Assembly: GCF_910592395.1 (NCBI RefSeq)
Contig: NC_088316.1
Span: 10,478,001 to 10,542,000 of the forward strand
Length of the DNA: 64,000 nt
Direction: 5' to 3'
DNA from: Lineus longissimus
Lineage: Eukaryota > Nemertea > Pilidiophora > Heteronemertea > Lineidae
Below, piece by piece: positions 1-10,639 of this stretch (positions are counted from its first letter, which is position 1; each line of letters begins with the position of its first letter). Under the pieces are notes generated by a model, which was not told the DNA's origin, did no database searches, and worked only from the letters and a program-made list of their open reading frames with translations. Made by a program: the position numbers and the translations under genes.

Positions 1-803
1 ATTCTGAAGTCGTCCTGAAATACCTTCGTAACGATACCAAGAGATTTCGACCCTTCATAGCCAACAGGGTGTCAGAAATCAAAGACCTTACCGAGAGAGA
101 GTCATGGCATCACGTACCTACGGATCAAAATCCGGCTGATCTTTGTACAAGAGGGCTACAGGTGTCGTCATTTCAAGAAGACAACGCTCAACAAGACAGC
201 TTTGCAGAGGAGCTCGATTGTCTTAAACGGGAACAACCAGTTGGCCAGAAAAGCCGCCTTGCCCATGCAGGACCGTTCTATGATGGTAACAGCTGTTGTC
301 TGAGAGTCGGTGGACGCCTGCGTAAAGCATCTATTCCAGATGAAGCCAAGTTTCAGATGATTCTTCCCACGAGACATCCCGTCACTCACTCGCTAACTAA
401 GGATACTCATCGTCGTTTAACTCACTGCGGTCAAGAGCATGTTATAGCTGACCTGAGACAGAAATACTGGCCAGTACGGGCCAGGGAGGCGGCTAAGCGG
501 GCAATTAAAGATTGTCTGCTCTGTGAACGTAAGAAGGCAAAACCATGCATCCCCAGAATGGCTGATTTACCTGCGTCTCGTCTGCAAGTCACATCCGGTC
601 CGTTCGCCTACTGTGGAGTCGACTATTGGGGACCTATGCTTGTGAAAGAAAGGAGAAGCACCGTCAAAAGATGGGGATGCCTGTTTACGTGTCTGTCCAC
701 CCGTGCCTGTTTTCCGCCAGGAACCGCAATGTTATGTCTTGACTCAACTTACTGTAAAATCGTTCAGGAACGTTGGGTCTCATTCAAGACCCGCCTGTTA
801 TAA
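1..803 (+). pseudogene. BEL/Pao retrotransposon pol remnant (RNase H tail and integrase start)
   Basis: The reading frame is open from the left edge of the window. It begins in the end of the BEL-type RNase H region (VVLKYLRNDTKRF, then HVPTDQNPADLCTRG) and runs into the integrase zinc-binding HHCC module (HRRLTHCGQEH ... CLLCE) and the first strand of the integrase core (FAYCGVDYWGPM, the first catalytic Asp). The family makes enzymes that copy and insert the retrotransposon. Compared with the related copy at 51914-54291, about 300 codons are missing between SSFQED and the stretch before FAEELDCL. The rest of the integrase core is lost after LSTRA, where the frame runs into unrelated sequence and stops at 803. 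It is therefore an internally deleted, non-functional copy, followed by its own 3' LTR. Family assignment is firm; the exact deletion points are inferred from the paralogue. Confidence 0.9.
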
Positions 804-990
804 GTGTTTTTTGAGGACTGTTATAAGTTGTTTGAACTTTCGAAAATCAACTAAGGTTTATTTGTTGTGTTAGAACAGCCATTTTTTCAGCTGTTTCATC
901 ATGTTTAGTCATGTCCTTTGTTGAGAATTAGATTGTGCTATAGTTCTTGTGTCATTGCTCGTGACCGCAAGTTACGTTATTACACTCCGT

Positions 991-1004
991 CAGGGGGGTG
1001 GGTA
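991..1004 (+). promoter_or_regulatory. Polypurine tract of the left BEL copy
   Basis: The purine-rich run CAGGGGGGTGGGTA lies directly before the TG that opens the 3' LTR. The same run, preceded by the same TCTGTCA-like context, stands before the 3' LTR of BEL-A at 55464-55477. In this class the tract primes plus-strand DNA synthesis. The stretch 804-990 between pol and this tract shows no coding sequence. Confidence 0.65.
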
Positions 1005-2704
1005 TGTCAAGTATGCAGCTTGAGTATTTTGTTTCCGTCTTTTTGGGACATCCTGTCTACGGTCCTTTCTGAGTTTTTCCGGATGTGTCCGAGGACTTCC
1101 GAGAAAGCACGCTTTCACCAATTTTCATCGGACATGGAAAACTTGCGCTTTCCTGTCCTCTTGCGAATCGTTTTCCTACGGCTCCAGACCGTTAAGTTTA
1201 TTATTGTGGGAGTCATACAATCTCATTAGGAAACAAATGTTCTGTAAGTGCAATTTAATCAATGTATATGATCTAATAAGGTTCCTATCAGACTTTGTAA
1301 GTGACAGGCCCCAGCGATGCCAATTTCCCCTGGACGCCGCCCATTCCAAAATAGAGAGCCCGCTCCGAGGCATTGTTCCACATATATTCCTTAGAGTCAA
1401 GGAGGATACCGCGGTGACGTCACGGCTTTTCCAAGATGGCGCTGCATATTGTAAACAAACTCGATCCACGGCCAAGGGAAAATCAAGTCATCAAAAAAGT
1501 TAGATTTTTCGCATCAAATCAGAGTTATTAGTACTTTTCTGCTATGAAATTAGTCTTCAGACAATAAGCTATCATTTGAATAATGAAAAGTGCTGTTTTG
1601 ATGGGGAAAAATAGGTTTTTTTTAACCAAATAGCCGGGCACCGATCTTCCAAAATTAGCGATGGTTTCAAAACAGTGTCCCAGATATGGGCAATCTCTTC
1701 ATTATCATAATGGGATTTGAAGGCATGTTTACAGATTTTACAAGTTCGAGACCTGCAGGACCTAAAACTCGCATAGATCCCCATAGATCCCCTCTATTTG
1801 TCGAGTTAGCGCCCCTGTAAGATCATGCATTTTCGGACACTAGAACGAAATCTTCCTGCGGATATCGCGGTTTCGGTGATGATTTAAGGAGAAATTGACT
1901 GTTCTTAGAGTTGTATTGGACAGAAATTAGTTCATACTTCATGAATACATGAATATATTATGATATGGGCGGGCTTCTAAGTCAAAACAATAACAAACTC
2001 AACTGCATCTCTACTATATATTGCGTAGTGCATTGCCTAGTGTATTTCGTAGTGTATTTTAGCGGAGACATTATTTCCGCACTTTGGCCACGCCAAACGT
2101 CTTTTTTATTCGTGGAAGTTAATCTGCTCTGTAAATTTTATTTTACACAGGAAGAATCCATACTAGGTATTGCAATATTTCATGTCTATTGGTGTTTTTG
2201 TGTACAGGAGCGCACCAGACAGTGAGACGTGGAGATGTGTTCAGTGCTGGTGCTGTCAGTAGACTGAATCTGATTGGCCATAGCGATCACTAATATGGGT
2301 CGGGATCACGTGATGTGACGTCACCGCGGTATCCTCCTTGCCTTAGAGTCTAACATCAACTTATGTATTATTCAATCACTTAAATAGTAAAGACTGTCTG
2401 GCTCATTTATGAGCAGGGTTTTTAGTTTGGTTTAGTGTCTTTAGGACATGTGTCCTGTGGAAAATTCCCACTGTTGGGACTTAGTTTACCCGGCTTGGTG
2501 TAGGTGGCAGCACCTCCCGGACGTATTGTGAAAGACAACTAGGTTGGTTGTGCCTTTTATATTTTGTAAGCATTTCGACTTATGTGTGCATTGGTTTTAT
2601 ATCGTTTCAGTTTACCGAATCTTGTCCAAATAATCGAGCCTCCGAGCAGATTAAACGTACCTTTCGAGTTAAAGACTGAGTTTATTTCGAGTGACTACCC
2701 CACA
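1005..2704 (+). repeat. 3' LTR of the left BEL copy, split by an insertion
   Basis: The LTR runs from TGTC after the polypurine tract to ...GACTACCCCACA. Scattered matches to the LTR of BEL-A (38712-39438) support the call: AAGCACGCTTTC, GTTCTGTAAGTG, the block AGCGATGCC...CCTGGACGC, and the end GTTTACCGAATC ... GAGTGACT. After removing the 943-bp insertion and one copy of its 9-bp duplication, the LTR is about 748 bp, close to the 727 bp of BEL-A. The first base is uncertain because the first ~100 bp have diverged. No second LTR of this copy is inside the window. Confidence 0.7.
1398..2340. mobile_element. 943-bp non-autonomous inverted-repeat transposon, 9-bp target duplication
   Basis: Both ends carry a perfect 26-bp inverted repeat; the first 20 bases are CAAGGAGGATACCGCGGTGA. 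It is flanked by the 9-bp direct repeat CCTTAGAGT at 1389-1397 and 2341-2349, and it interrupts an LTR whose sequence continues on both sides. No convincing ORF lies inside; short frames such as 1572-1784 and 1965-2225 look random. A duplication of 9 bp fits Mutator-like elements (8-11 bp) and is less usual for hAT (8 bp). The superfamily is an inference; the mobile nature is directly visible. Confidence 0.85.
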
Positions 2705-3477
2705 GTCGCTCCAGCGCATTGGTAGGTCGCGCCCCATTGGCTGATTTTCAATTTTCAAGAATTAATTTCAATTTTAAGGGGGTTCGGGGGGCCTTTCCCC
2801 CCAACACATGCCTAAAAATGAAATGGCCAAGGGCCATTGTGCTCACCGTATAGATATTTGGTGGCTAGGAATTCATCCTGGTTAAGAAACATGCTACATG
2901 TATAGTATATAGGTCAAACCAAAGTCGGTATGACATGTGATGTATCGTTGCTTGGAGTACCTACCATAAAAATATCATCAAAAACAAGTCACTAATAAAC
3001 GAGATATTGCACTTTTTACCTATTTTAGTTTTGGCCTCCTGGTGGCCAAGTTGAGTACCAGATCAGATTGAAATTCGGTGTCCGAGGTTACGGGTCATTC
3101 TACTGAAAAGGTATAAAGTGATGTCACAGCACTGGACACATCATAAATATCCCAATTGTGTGCCATGCATTCAAATTGACCGTCTTTTTAATGATATTAC
3201 TATAATGTTCAGTAATTCCAATGCTTAGGTTTTGTCTGAATATCACAACTTTTAGAAGAACCCCTTTTAAAAATGCGAACTGGGTAAAATTATTGTGTCA
3301 CAATTCCAAATACCCATGTTTCCCCATCTCCCAATATCTATATGATAAGATAAGCTTTAACCTTTTGCTTTTAAAATGTGAAATAGTACCAACAGATCTC
3401 ACATACAGCTCCATGTTCGATTATCTACCACACTTTTATAAAATAATGCCATGATAGCACCTGTCACTGGGTTTCTT

Positions 3478-3875
3478 GTCAGTGGTGTTACTTGAACCAG
3501 ATTGACAGCTGGAAATAATGAATGATCCCTTAGTACCTATTTTCAACACCAGATGACAGCTCACAAGAAACAGCCTCTGTCAATCACCTCAAAAGTAAGT
3601 AAAACTTTCCGAATTGTTGATGATATTGACTTATTTTCATTAATTCTACGAGTATTTTAAATCATTGTCAGTGGTGTTATCCAAATATCTCCACCATTAT
3701 ATCAATCATAATCAAAATACTGATGGGTGGTGAAGGAGTAGGCATGTCCTTGTAGTACAATGCATTGAAGCTCAAAGTCATTGCCAGTAGTAGGGAGCAT
3801 TCATTATTTTTTACTGGAAATGTCAGTGGTGTTACTCGTCAGTAGTGTTACAAGTTTTTGAGTAACACCACTGAC
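3478..3875. promoter_or_regulatory. Left subterminal cluster of the 14-bp motif GTCAGTGGTGTTAC
   Basis: Five copies occur within 400 bp: 3478-3491 exact, 3667-3680 (last base T), 3822-3835 exact, 3838-3851 (GTCAGTAGTGTTAC) and 3862-3875 in reverse orientation. Subterminal motif clusters usually bind the transposase or its partner; here that role is inferred from position only. Confidence 0.75.
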
Positions 3876-4151
3876 CATATTGTCATTTTTCTATGTATTT
3901 ATTGTGGTTGTGGTCTGGGGCTTATTTTCTTCAGGATTTATGGGGGGGGGGGGGTAATATACCCAGTGGTCTAGGATGTTAAGTAGGCCTAGGCATAGGG
4001 GCCTATCGGAAATTGGGGTAAATTTGTCTTAGTACCGGTAGTTGGTTAGCATTAAAACTATTGGTCTCATGAGTCTGACTATAGGCCTAGTCAGAAAGTC
4101 GGCGGTTCGAATCGATTGAGGGCTTATAGGAACTTATTTTTTTCAGACAAG

Positions 4152-6882
4152 ATGCCACGGGGACAGAGCGCTGCAGAGAAGCAGCGGGAATACCGGCAAA
4201 GAAGGGATGCAGATCCTGATAAAAGAGCCAATTATCTCGCCAAAAAGAAAGAAACATACAAACGGGAGTTAGAAGCAGGAAAGAGAAAACATGTAGCAGA
4301 TATGACCGCACGGGAGCAACGAGCTAAAAGAAAAGAATGAAAGGAATACAAGGCTGAATCACGTTCGAAGCAAAGGGTTGAATTGATGACGCCTCCAGCA
4401 ACCCCAGATACATTGTCACCTGAACACGAAGAGAACAGATCCAGGTAAATATATATACCAGTAACACATTCAAATAGTCTTGGTAAATTTTAATTACCTT
4501 TAAATCGACAGTAGTCACTATTAGTCAGCAGCTTTTTTCAGAGTCAAATTACGCCTACATCTTCATGATTAACCCTGCTCTGAAATTCATCAGTTACAAT
4601 CTCGACCAAGCTTAAATTGTGACCCGATGCAAGTTAGAAAAATTGAGGTCTTGTCCCAAGTCTTATTAATCACGACGGAAATTGAACCTAATCCACAGCC
4701 ACTTGAGCCGGGATCCCAAGCAACGACCTTCCATGACTACTTTTCAAACCTTAAATCATAGCTTCACATGAATACGGGATACATGGAAACTGATGCTAAA
4801 TAATCTTTTCAGGCAAAAGGAAAGAGGGCGTAAGAAGGTTGCAGCATCACGGTCTAAAAGCAATCGAGAAAGAGCAATACTTCAAAGTAAACTTGACGAC
4901 CAAGTGAAGCTAACTAACAAATATAAGAAGAGGTTATCACGGCTGCACCAGACTATTCAACAACCAGGTACCGGTACACCAAGTCCGCGGTCAAAAACTC
5001 GAGCACTGTTAAAGTGTCTCAATCCTGTAACATCCTCAAAGATAAGAAAATCTTTGGACTTACACTTCTCTATTATTCATGAAATGAAGACAAAACTTGC
5101 AGCTTCTAACAGCGAGAAAGAACGACGGCTTATCACTCGCTATTTGACAGGGAATATGCTTAAGAAGTACAAACTGCGGAATCTGGTGAAGCAAGATGTA
5201 GGTATTTCACAGAAGCGTTTGTATAGAGACAATTTCCTACCAAGATGTCAGAGAAGGTATGCTGCTCTGCAATGTAGAAATGGTATACATAAGTTTTATC
5301 AAAGGGATGATGTAAGTAGAGTGGCCGCAGGTGTAAAGAACACAGTAACCTTAAAGCAGAATAAACAGCAGAGGCGGATCTTGCTAGATACACAGAAAAA
5401 TCTGAATCAGAAATATTTGTAAATCAAAAGTCTATCGCATCATGGGTCAACCAGGGGACACGCCTGTGTCCTTCCCGCAGTGGTTAACCAAAAAGGTAGG
5501 TTGAATATCAGAAGGGTGGAGCGATGTGCAGTTCGATAAATACTGTAAAAGAACCAGTTGAATCCACCGAACTTGGCTTAGTGAAATTGTTCCATGAAAA
5601 TATGCCAAAGATAACAAAGCATTTGTTCAATATATCGTGGCAATACAGAGTTTACAAGCAAATTCGCGAAAACCTGGCTGATGATGAATGCCTGATTCAT
5701 ATCGATTTTTCGGAAAATTATAATTGTAAATATGGCAAAGAAATTCAGTCTGTACATTTCGGGGGCTCCCATAAACAAGCATCACTCCACACTGGTGTTC
5801 TCTATGTCAAAAAAGGAAAAGTTCAGGTGATTTCATTCTGTACAATTTCCTCCAACCTTCAGCATGGTCCGTCTGGTATATGGGCCCATCTAGACCCAAT
5901 TCTGAAACTAATTCAGGATGAATATCCTGCTGTGAAAATCTTGCATTTTTATAGCGATGGTCCGGCAACTCAATATAAACAACGGGGCAATTTTTACATG
6001 CTTTCATCAGAGCCATTCAGGATGGGGTTCAGGTCGGTAGATTGGAACTTCTTTGAAGCTGGCCACGGGAAGGGCGCGCCGGATGGAGTTGGTGGTTCTA
6101 TTAAGCGTACTGCAGACCAGCTAGTTTCTTATGGAAAAGACCTGAATAACGCGGAGGCCTTATACAATGCCCTGTTGGCTACTGATTCAGAGGTAAAATT
6201 ATTCTTTGTCGGTGATGATGAAATTGAGAGGAAGACACAGGCTCTGTTAGCTGTATCCATACGCACAGTACCTGGCACTATGAAGTTTCACCAGGTAATT
6301 TCTCTGTCACCATTGAAAATCAGTTGTAGAGACATCAGTTGTGTATGCCAATTAAACACTGAAAGAAAGCTAGATTGCCCGTGTTATGATATAAAACACA
6401 TCTCCTTGGTCGTTGATGGTCACGTAAATGGTGAAGTTGTTGATGATTCACACTCGGAGTTGGCTACAGATAGCACTAATAAGCTAGCTAGAGATTCTCA
6501 AGAAGAATCTGGTGAATATAGTCATACTGAGGCACAAACTGATACTGTTCATGACCACGTTGATTTACCTGACATACTCGAAAGACCAACTCCATGTCTA
6601 AGCCAGCTTCATGTTGGCAGACTCTGTGTGGTCATTTATGACGAGATACCATATCCAGGTAAGATTCTTCAAGTAGTCGAGGATGAAGTCCAAGTTAGTT
6701 GCATGAAAAGTATGGGAAAAAATAAGTTTTACTGGCCGAGCCCTAAGAAAGATGTCAGCTGGTACTCAGATAGTGATCTCATCTGCCTCATATCGGATCT
6801 TCGGCAGGACAATAGGCGATCTCGATACTACCAAGTAGATCCAAAAGTATGGGCTGTCATAGAGAAGCAGTTTGTTGAATAA
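4152..6882 (+). pseudogene. T1 transposase-like gene, DDE-type with Tudor-like tail (degenerate)
   Basis: Exon 1 starts at ATG 4152 with a basic, Arg/Lys-rich opening (MPRGQSAAEKQREYRQRR). It would splice at 4448 (AG|GTAAAT) to a 3' site before 4813, and the phases agree. The later part, open from 5524, has an acidic triad suggestive of an RNase H-fold transposase: Asp in HIDFSEN, Asp in FYSDGPATQY, Glu in FFEAGHGKGAPDGVGG. Near the C-terminus, residues VGRLCVVIYDEIPYPGKI look like a Tudor/SH3-type barrel. The gene would cut and move T1. It is broken by an in-frame TGA at 4338-4340 and by a frame change with probable loss of sequence between 5410 and 5524. The family is one I have seen only as uncharacterised proteins. 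The catalytic assignment is inferred from motif spacing; Sola-like is the nearest guess. Confidence 0.65.
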
Positions 6883-7310
6883 TTTGGTTTTTAGCCTATC
6901 ATGTTGGGGTGGATGAATCACTCACTGCCAAGTTCTAGTATCAAAAGTTTAACTATTTTCAGTACTAGTGGCAGGCTCTGATTTTTCACACTGACTACAA
7001 CTGCAAATTTCATTGTTACAGTTTCCAATTTAAGTGTTACAGTATTACTATTCGATATCAGTTATTGACCGTGTTTGTTTTTGGGCTTTTTGAAATGCAA
7101 AAATTCCATTGAGGTCAGTGGTTACCATTTAGCCCCATTAACAACAGTAATTGTCATTACCGGGTATTAGTGTTAGTGTTATTTCATAATTAAGAGAGAG
7201 AGAGTAAAGATTATTTCTGAGACATGAACAAAATTTTGAAACTACAGTATAAGATTTCTAGAATATTTTATCTAAACCTTCTATGAACATGATGTGTGCA
7301 TATTCTGATA

Positions 7311-7865
7311 GTAACACCACTGACAATGATAATGCTGTACCGGGTAAAGTGTGTTCAATATGTTTATGTTTGCCTATTGGTGCATAGTCATGTACTCATC
7401 GTAAATACTGAATGGCGAGTATGACTAGACACCAGATCATGACTCTACTACTGTCATTAATTTAATAATCCTGTCAGTGGTGTTACTTAGTGTCAGTGGT
7501 GTTATTGCTGTATCAGTGGTGTTACTAATGATTAAAGTCTTTCCAGGCGTAATAATGTACACATTGTTAGCTTGAACACTTGACTTTAATATGTAGTAGG
7601 AATGGTCATTTATCCCTGTCATAACTACAGCCACAATGGTCATACTACATTTGATAGATATAGACATTTGTGACCTCAATTTACCATGTTTAGCTCCAGG
7701 GGTGAGTAAAATAGCACCAATGGCCAATTTTATCAGTAACAATGTACATAATATTGACAGGGGAGTTCAAAGTGACCATAACACTAGATAAATAACTATG
7801 CATGGTCATTCCTCGAGTGTACTGCGGTACACCATGACCCAAAAATGTCAGGTAACACCACTGAC
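7311..7865. promoter_or_regulatory. Right subterminal cluster of the T1 14-bp motif
   Basis: Five copies or near copies: 7311-7324 (reverse), 7473-7486 exact, 7492-7505 (last base T), 7512-7525 (first base A) and 7852-7865 (reverse). Together with the left cluster this gives ten copies confined to the two flanks of the gene. The mixed orientation differs from the strictly inverted arrays of some other transposons. Confidence 0.75.
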
Positions 7866-9117
7866 AAATTAATCCAGGGTTTGATACATTCCTTAGGGAT
7901 TCCAGAAATATTGTAATATGTGAGCTCCACTACTGTTGAAAAAAAACTATATTTTTGTAATGTTAACTTTTGATAATAAAAGTTTTTTATTTGGAAATAC
8001 CATGTTTCTCATTTTTTGGCTCTGCTGGTTTTATACCTTTTCAGTAGAATGACCCTTACATGATGTAGCGAGTCATTGACGTAGGGAGTCATGTGTACCA
8101 AATTTCAAGTTCATAGCTTTAGTGGTTAAGAAACGTGCCATAGTTTACACTCAAACGACCAATTTACGCCATTTGACCTCTGACCTTGAAAAGCAGGTCA
8201 AATCAAAAACTTATATGATATGTGATGTATCCTTGCTAGGAGAACCTACCATAAAAATGTTATTGAGAACGAATCACTAATAACCGAGAACACTTTCTAG
8301 GTTTTCACTTTTGGCCCCCTGATGGCCAAGTTGAGAATCAGACCGGACTGAAATTCAGGGTCAGAGGCCAGCTGACCTAGGGGGTCCTTTGTACAAAGTC
8401 TCAAGTTCATAGCCTTAGGGGTTAACAAACGTGCCACAGTTATGCTCAAATGGCCAATTTAGGCCATTTGACCTCTGTGACCTTGACAAGTACGTCAAAT
8501 CTAAAACCCGTACCATATGTGATGTATCCTTGTTAAGAGTATCCATCATAAAAATTTTACCAAAATCTAATCAGTAATAAGCGAGATATGGCACTATTCA
8601 ATTTTTTTGTTTTGGCCCCCTGGTGGCCAAGTTAAGTATCAGACCGGACCGAAAATCAGTGTCACAGGTCATCTGACCTAGGGGGTCATGTGTACCAAGT
8701 TTAAAGTTCATAGCTTTAGTGGTTAAGAAACGTGCAATAGTTACACTCAAACGGCCAATTCACACCATTTGACCTCTGTGACCTTGAAAATAAGGTTAAA
8801 ATCAAAAACCTGTAGGATATGTGATGTATCCTTGTTCTGAGTACCTACCATAAAAATAAAATTGAAAACACGTCACTATTAAAGGTCATATATCAAGGTT
8901 TGAAAACATGCTTGATACTCATGAAATATGTTGAGGGTTAAAAAAACAAGATCCCAGACATTAAAAAAATTCTAATAATAAAGTCATTATTTAGTTATTT
9001 CAATTTTCAATTTGAAACTATTTGAATTTCCCACCACACACAACTTTAGATTAGTTCCACATGTGGCCGCTAGGGATTTTTTGATGACGTAGGTCAGGTC
9101 AGTCAGAACAAAGCAAG

Positions 9118-10164
9118 ATGGCTTCCGCATACAGTTCAGAGAGTGAGAGCAGTGAATTTGAGGATGTTTTGGTCGATACAGAAGGATATTTAAACGTTGA
9201 GCCATACATGTTCGAGCCATTGATATCACTAGATCATAATGAGAGTGATCATTCGGACGAAAGTGATGAGGAAGTGGAGGATGAACGCCCTGAACGTGCA
9301 GGCAACAGAAAATGGCAAGTTTTGTTTACATTCTTACTCTGTTCTCTATGCACACAGCACTACATCATGACATGCATCCACTACTACTATACACAATTGG
9401 ACTTTATCTGATGCTCTGGCACTTCTTGGATGGCTTTGTATTGGTTCAATGGTTGTATGTATTTGAACAGTCTCTGAAGGACATTTGCCATCTGCCATGT
9501 CATGGACTCGGCCTCATCATCACTGAGACTGAGGGAAGCCAAGGAGGGCAACTGGCAACTGGTCTAGTGTTGATCATCATTTTTTGTAAATATGTAAACG
9601 TTTATCACTTCAGGTGTGACTGTGGAAACTGCACAGCTCAAATCACTGGAACAGAGTCGATGTGCTGCAGTGACTATTCCCCAGTTCTGGCCAAGAAGGA
9701 AAGTTATGAGCCAGATGGAGTTGCCTGCATAACTCTGCATCCCGGATTCGCAAGCAACTGCCTTGACCGATATGTCCTGGAAAGTGCCATGTATGAATTT
9801 ATCCAAGATCAAGGGCCAATAGGAAATGATCAGCCAATGCACAAGTAAGTTGAAATAAGTAAAATAACAGAAACTTGTACATGTACACTTCCTATTTATT
9901 TACAAAACAGAAACAACTGCCTTCAGCACAAAGGATTCATGACCATACTACATTGTATGCATTATGTTTCATCTGAACTCAAATTTTCTCTCAAACTGTC
10001 TTTTCAGGTTATGGAGATACCTTGCATACCGCAGATTTGTGCGCTGGTGCTGGCAACGTTTGGGCAAAAAGCAAAGACTTCCTCTTCCAGTCTGTGCTCG
10101 TGACAAGATTCGCTCTACCTGGCCCTCAGAGGAGTACACTGGCTTTCGTTATCCAAAGAGTTGA
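9118..10164 (+). CDS. P2X7 receptor C-terminal ('ballast') zinc-domain protein, 3 exons
   Basis: Three exons, 9118-9314, 9614-9844 and 10008-10164, encode 194 residues with consistent phases. Exon 1 is a Ser/Glu/Asp-rich acidic leader (ESESSEFED ... DHSDESDEE). Exons 2-3 carry the cysteine signature of the cytosolic ballast domain of vertebrate P2X7: WCDCGNC, the CC pair, CITLHPGF, CLDRYVLE, YRRFVRWCW, a Cys after GKKQRLPLPV, and EYTGFR. In P2X7 this domain is cytosolic and binds zinc and guanine nucleotide. Here no P2X channel part or membrane segment is present, so this is a free-standing domain protein. Intron 1 uses a GC donor (GCAAGT) and ends in TTCAG; intron 2 is GT-AG. The ATG has a good context (AAGATGG). 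The gene lies wholly inside the TTAA element, 235 bp from its left end. Its function in the element is unknown. Confidence 0.88.
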
Positions 10165-10500
10165 GCGTCCGATTAAATCGAGTCTTCCGGCTATCCACGA
10201 CCTCAAGTTTGGTTTGACGTTTCGTGTATTTCGTACAGACTGGCTTGGGTGTAGACTTGATGCGATCTTCTCTATTGGTCAATGCAGTGCTGTACGAGGG
10301 CATTTTCTCTCGAAGTCTCAATACCTCATTCAGTAGAAGTTGGATGTATTCTGAAAAGGAACGAATATTTTGATTTTTTTTGAACAATAAATATTTTGTA
10401 TTTATAGGATGTCCTGTTTGTTTTTGGTGACACAAGATCATCTCCATGAAATACCTCTGGAAATGGAAATGGTGTTCACAGTCAAGTGGAACCTCTCTAA

Positions 10501-10639
10501 AGGGACCATCTCAAAATTGACTGATGCCAAAATAGAAGAACAGTGTTAGTCTCTCTGTGAACACTGAGCACCTAGAAAACTCCCCCCAGACAAACACTGT
10601 TCCTCTTTTTTTGCATCAGTAAATTTTGAGATGGTCCCT
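10501..10639. repeat. Hairpin-forming inverted repeat, ~46-bp arms
   Basis: AGGGACCATCTCAAAATTGA... at 10501-10546 pairs with ...AAATTTTGAGATGGTCCCT at 10593-10639, with a loop of about 46 bp and few mismatches. Short flanking TAA-like words suggest a tiny foldback MITE inserted downstream of the P2X7-domain gene. A transcribed hairpin is a second possibility. No coding content. Confidence 0.7.

Larger units (their letters stand above)
3092..8055. mobile_element. 5-kb DNA transposon (T1) with TTAC target duplication
   Basis: The left end GGGTCATTCTACTGAAAAGG recurs inverted at 8030-8055, matching over about 26 bp. The 4-bp duplication TTAC flanks it at 3088-3091 and 8056-8059. Removing the element restores a continuous repeat-Y unit, so the borders are exact. 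Inside are one degenerate transposase-like gene (4152-6882) and two clusters of a 14-bp motif, one near each end. The remaining stretches (3092-4150, 6883-8055) hold no other ORF I trust; 3943-3953 is an 11-base G run. A 4-bp duplication suits Sola or Chapaev-like elements, but I could not fix the superfamily. Confidence 0.88.

Noticed and set aside
3478-7865. Spaced 14-bp repeats considered as a CRISPR-like array
   Set aside because: Spacing is irregular, orientation mixed and the context is a eukaryotic transposon.
10115-10447. 110-codon minus-strand frame overlapping exon 3 of the P2X7-domain gene
   Set aside because: It is antisense to a well-supported exon and has no recognised motif or splice context of its own.
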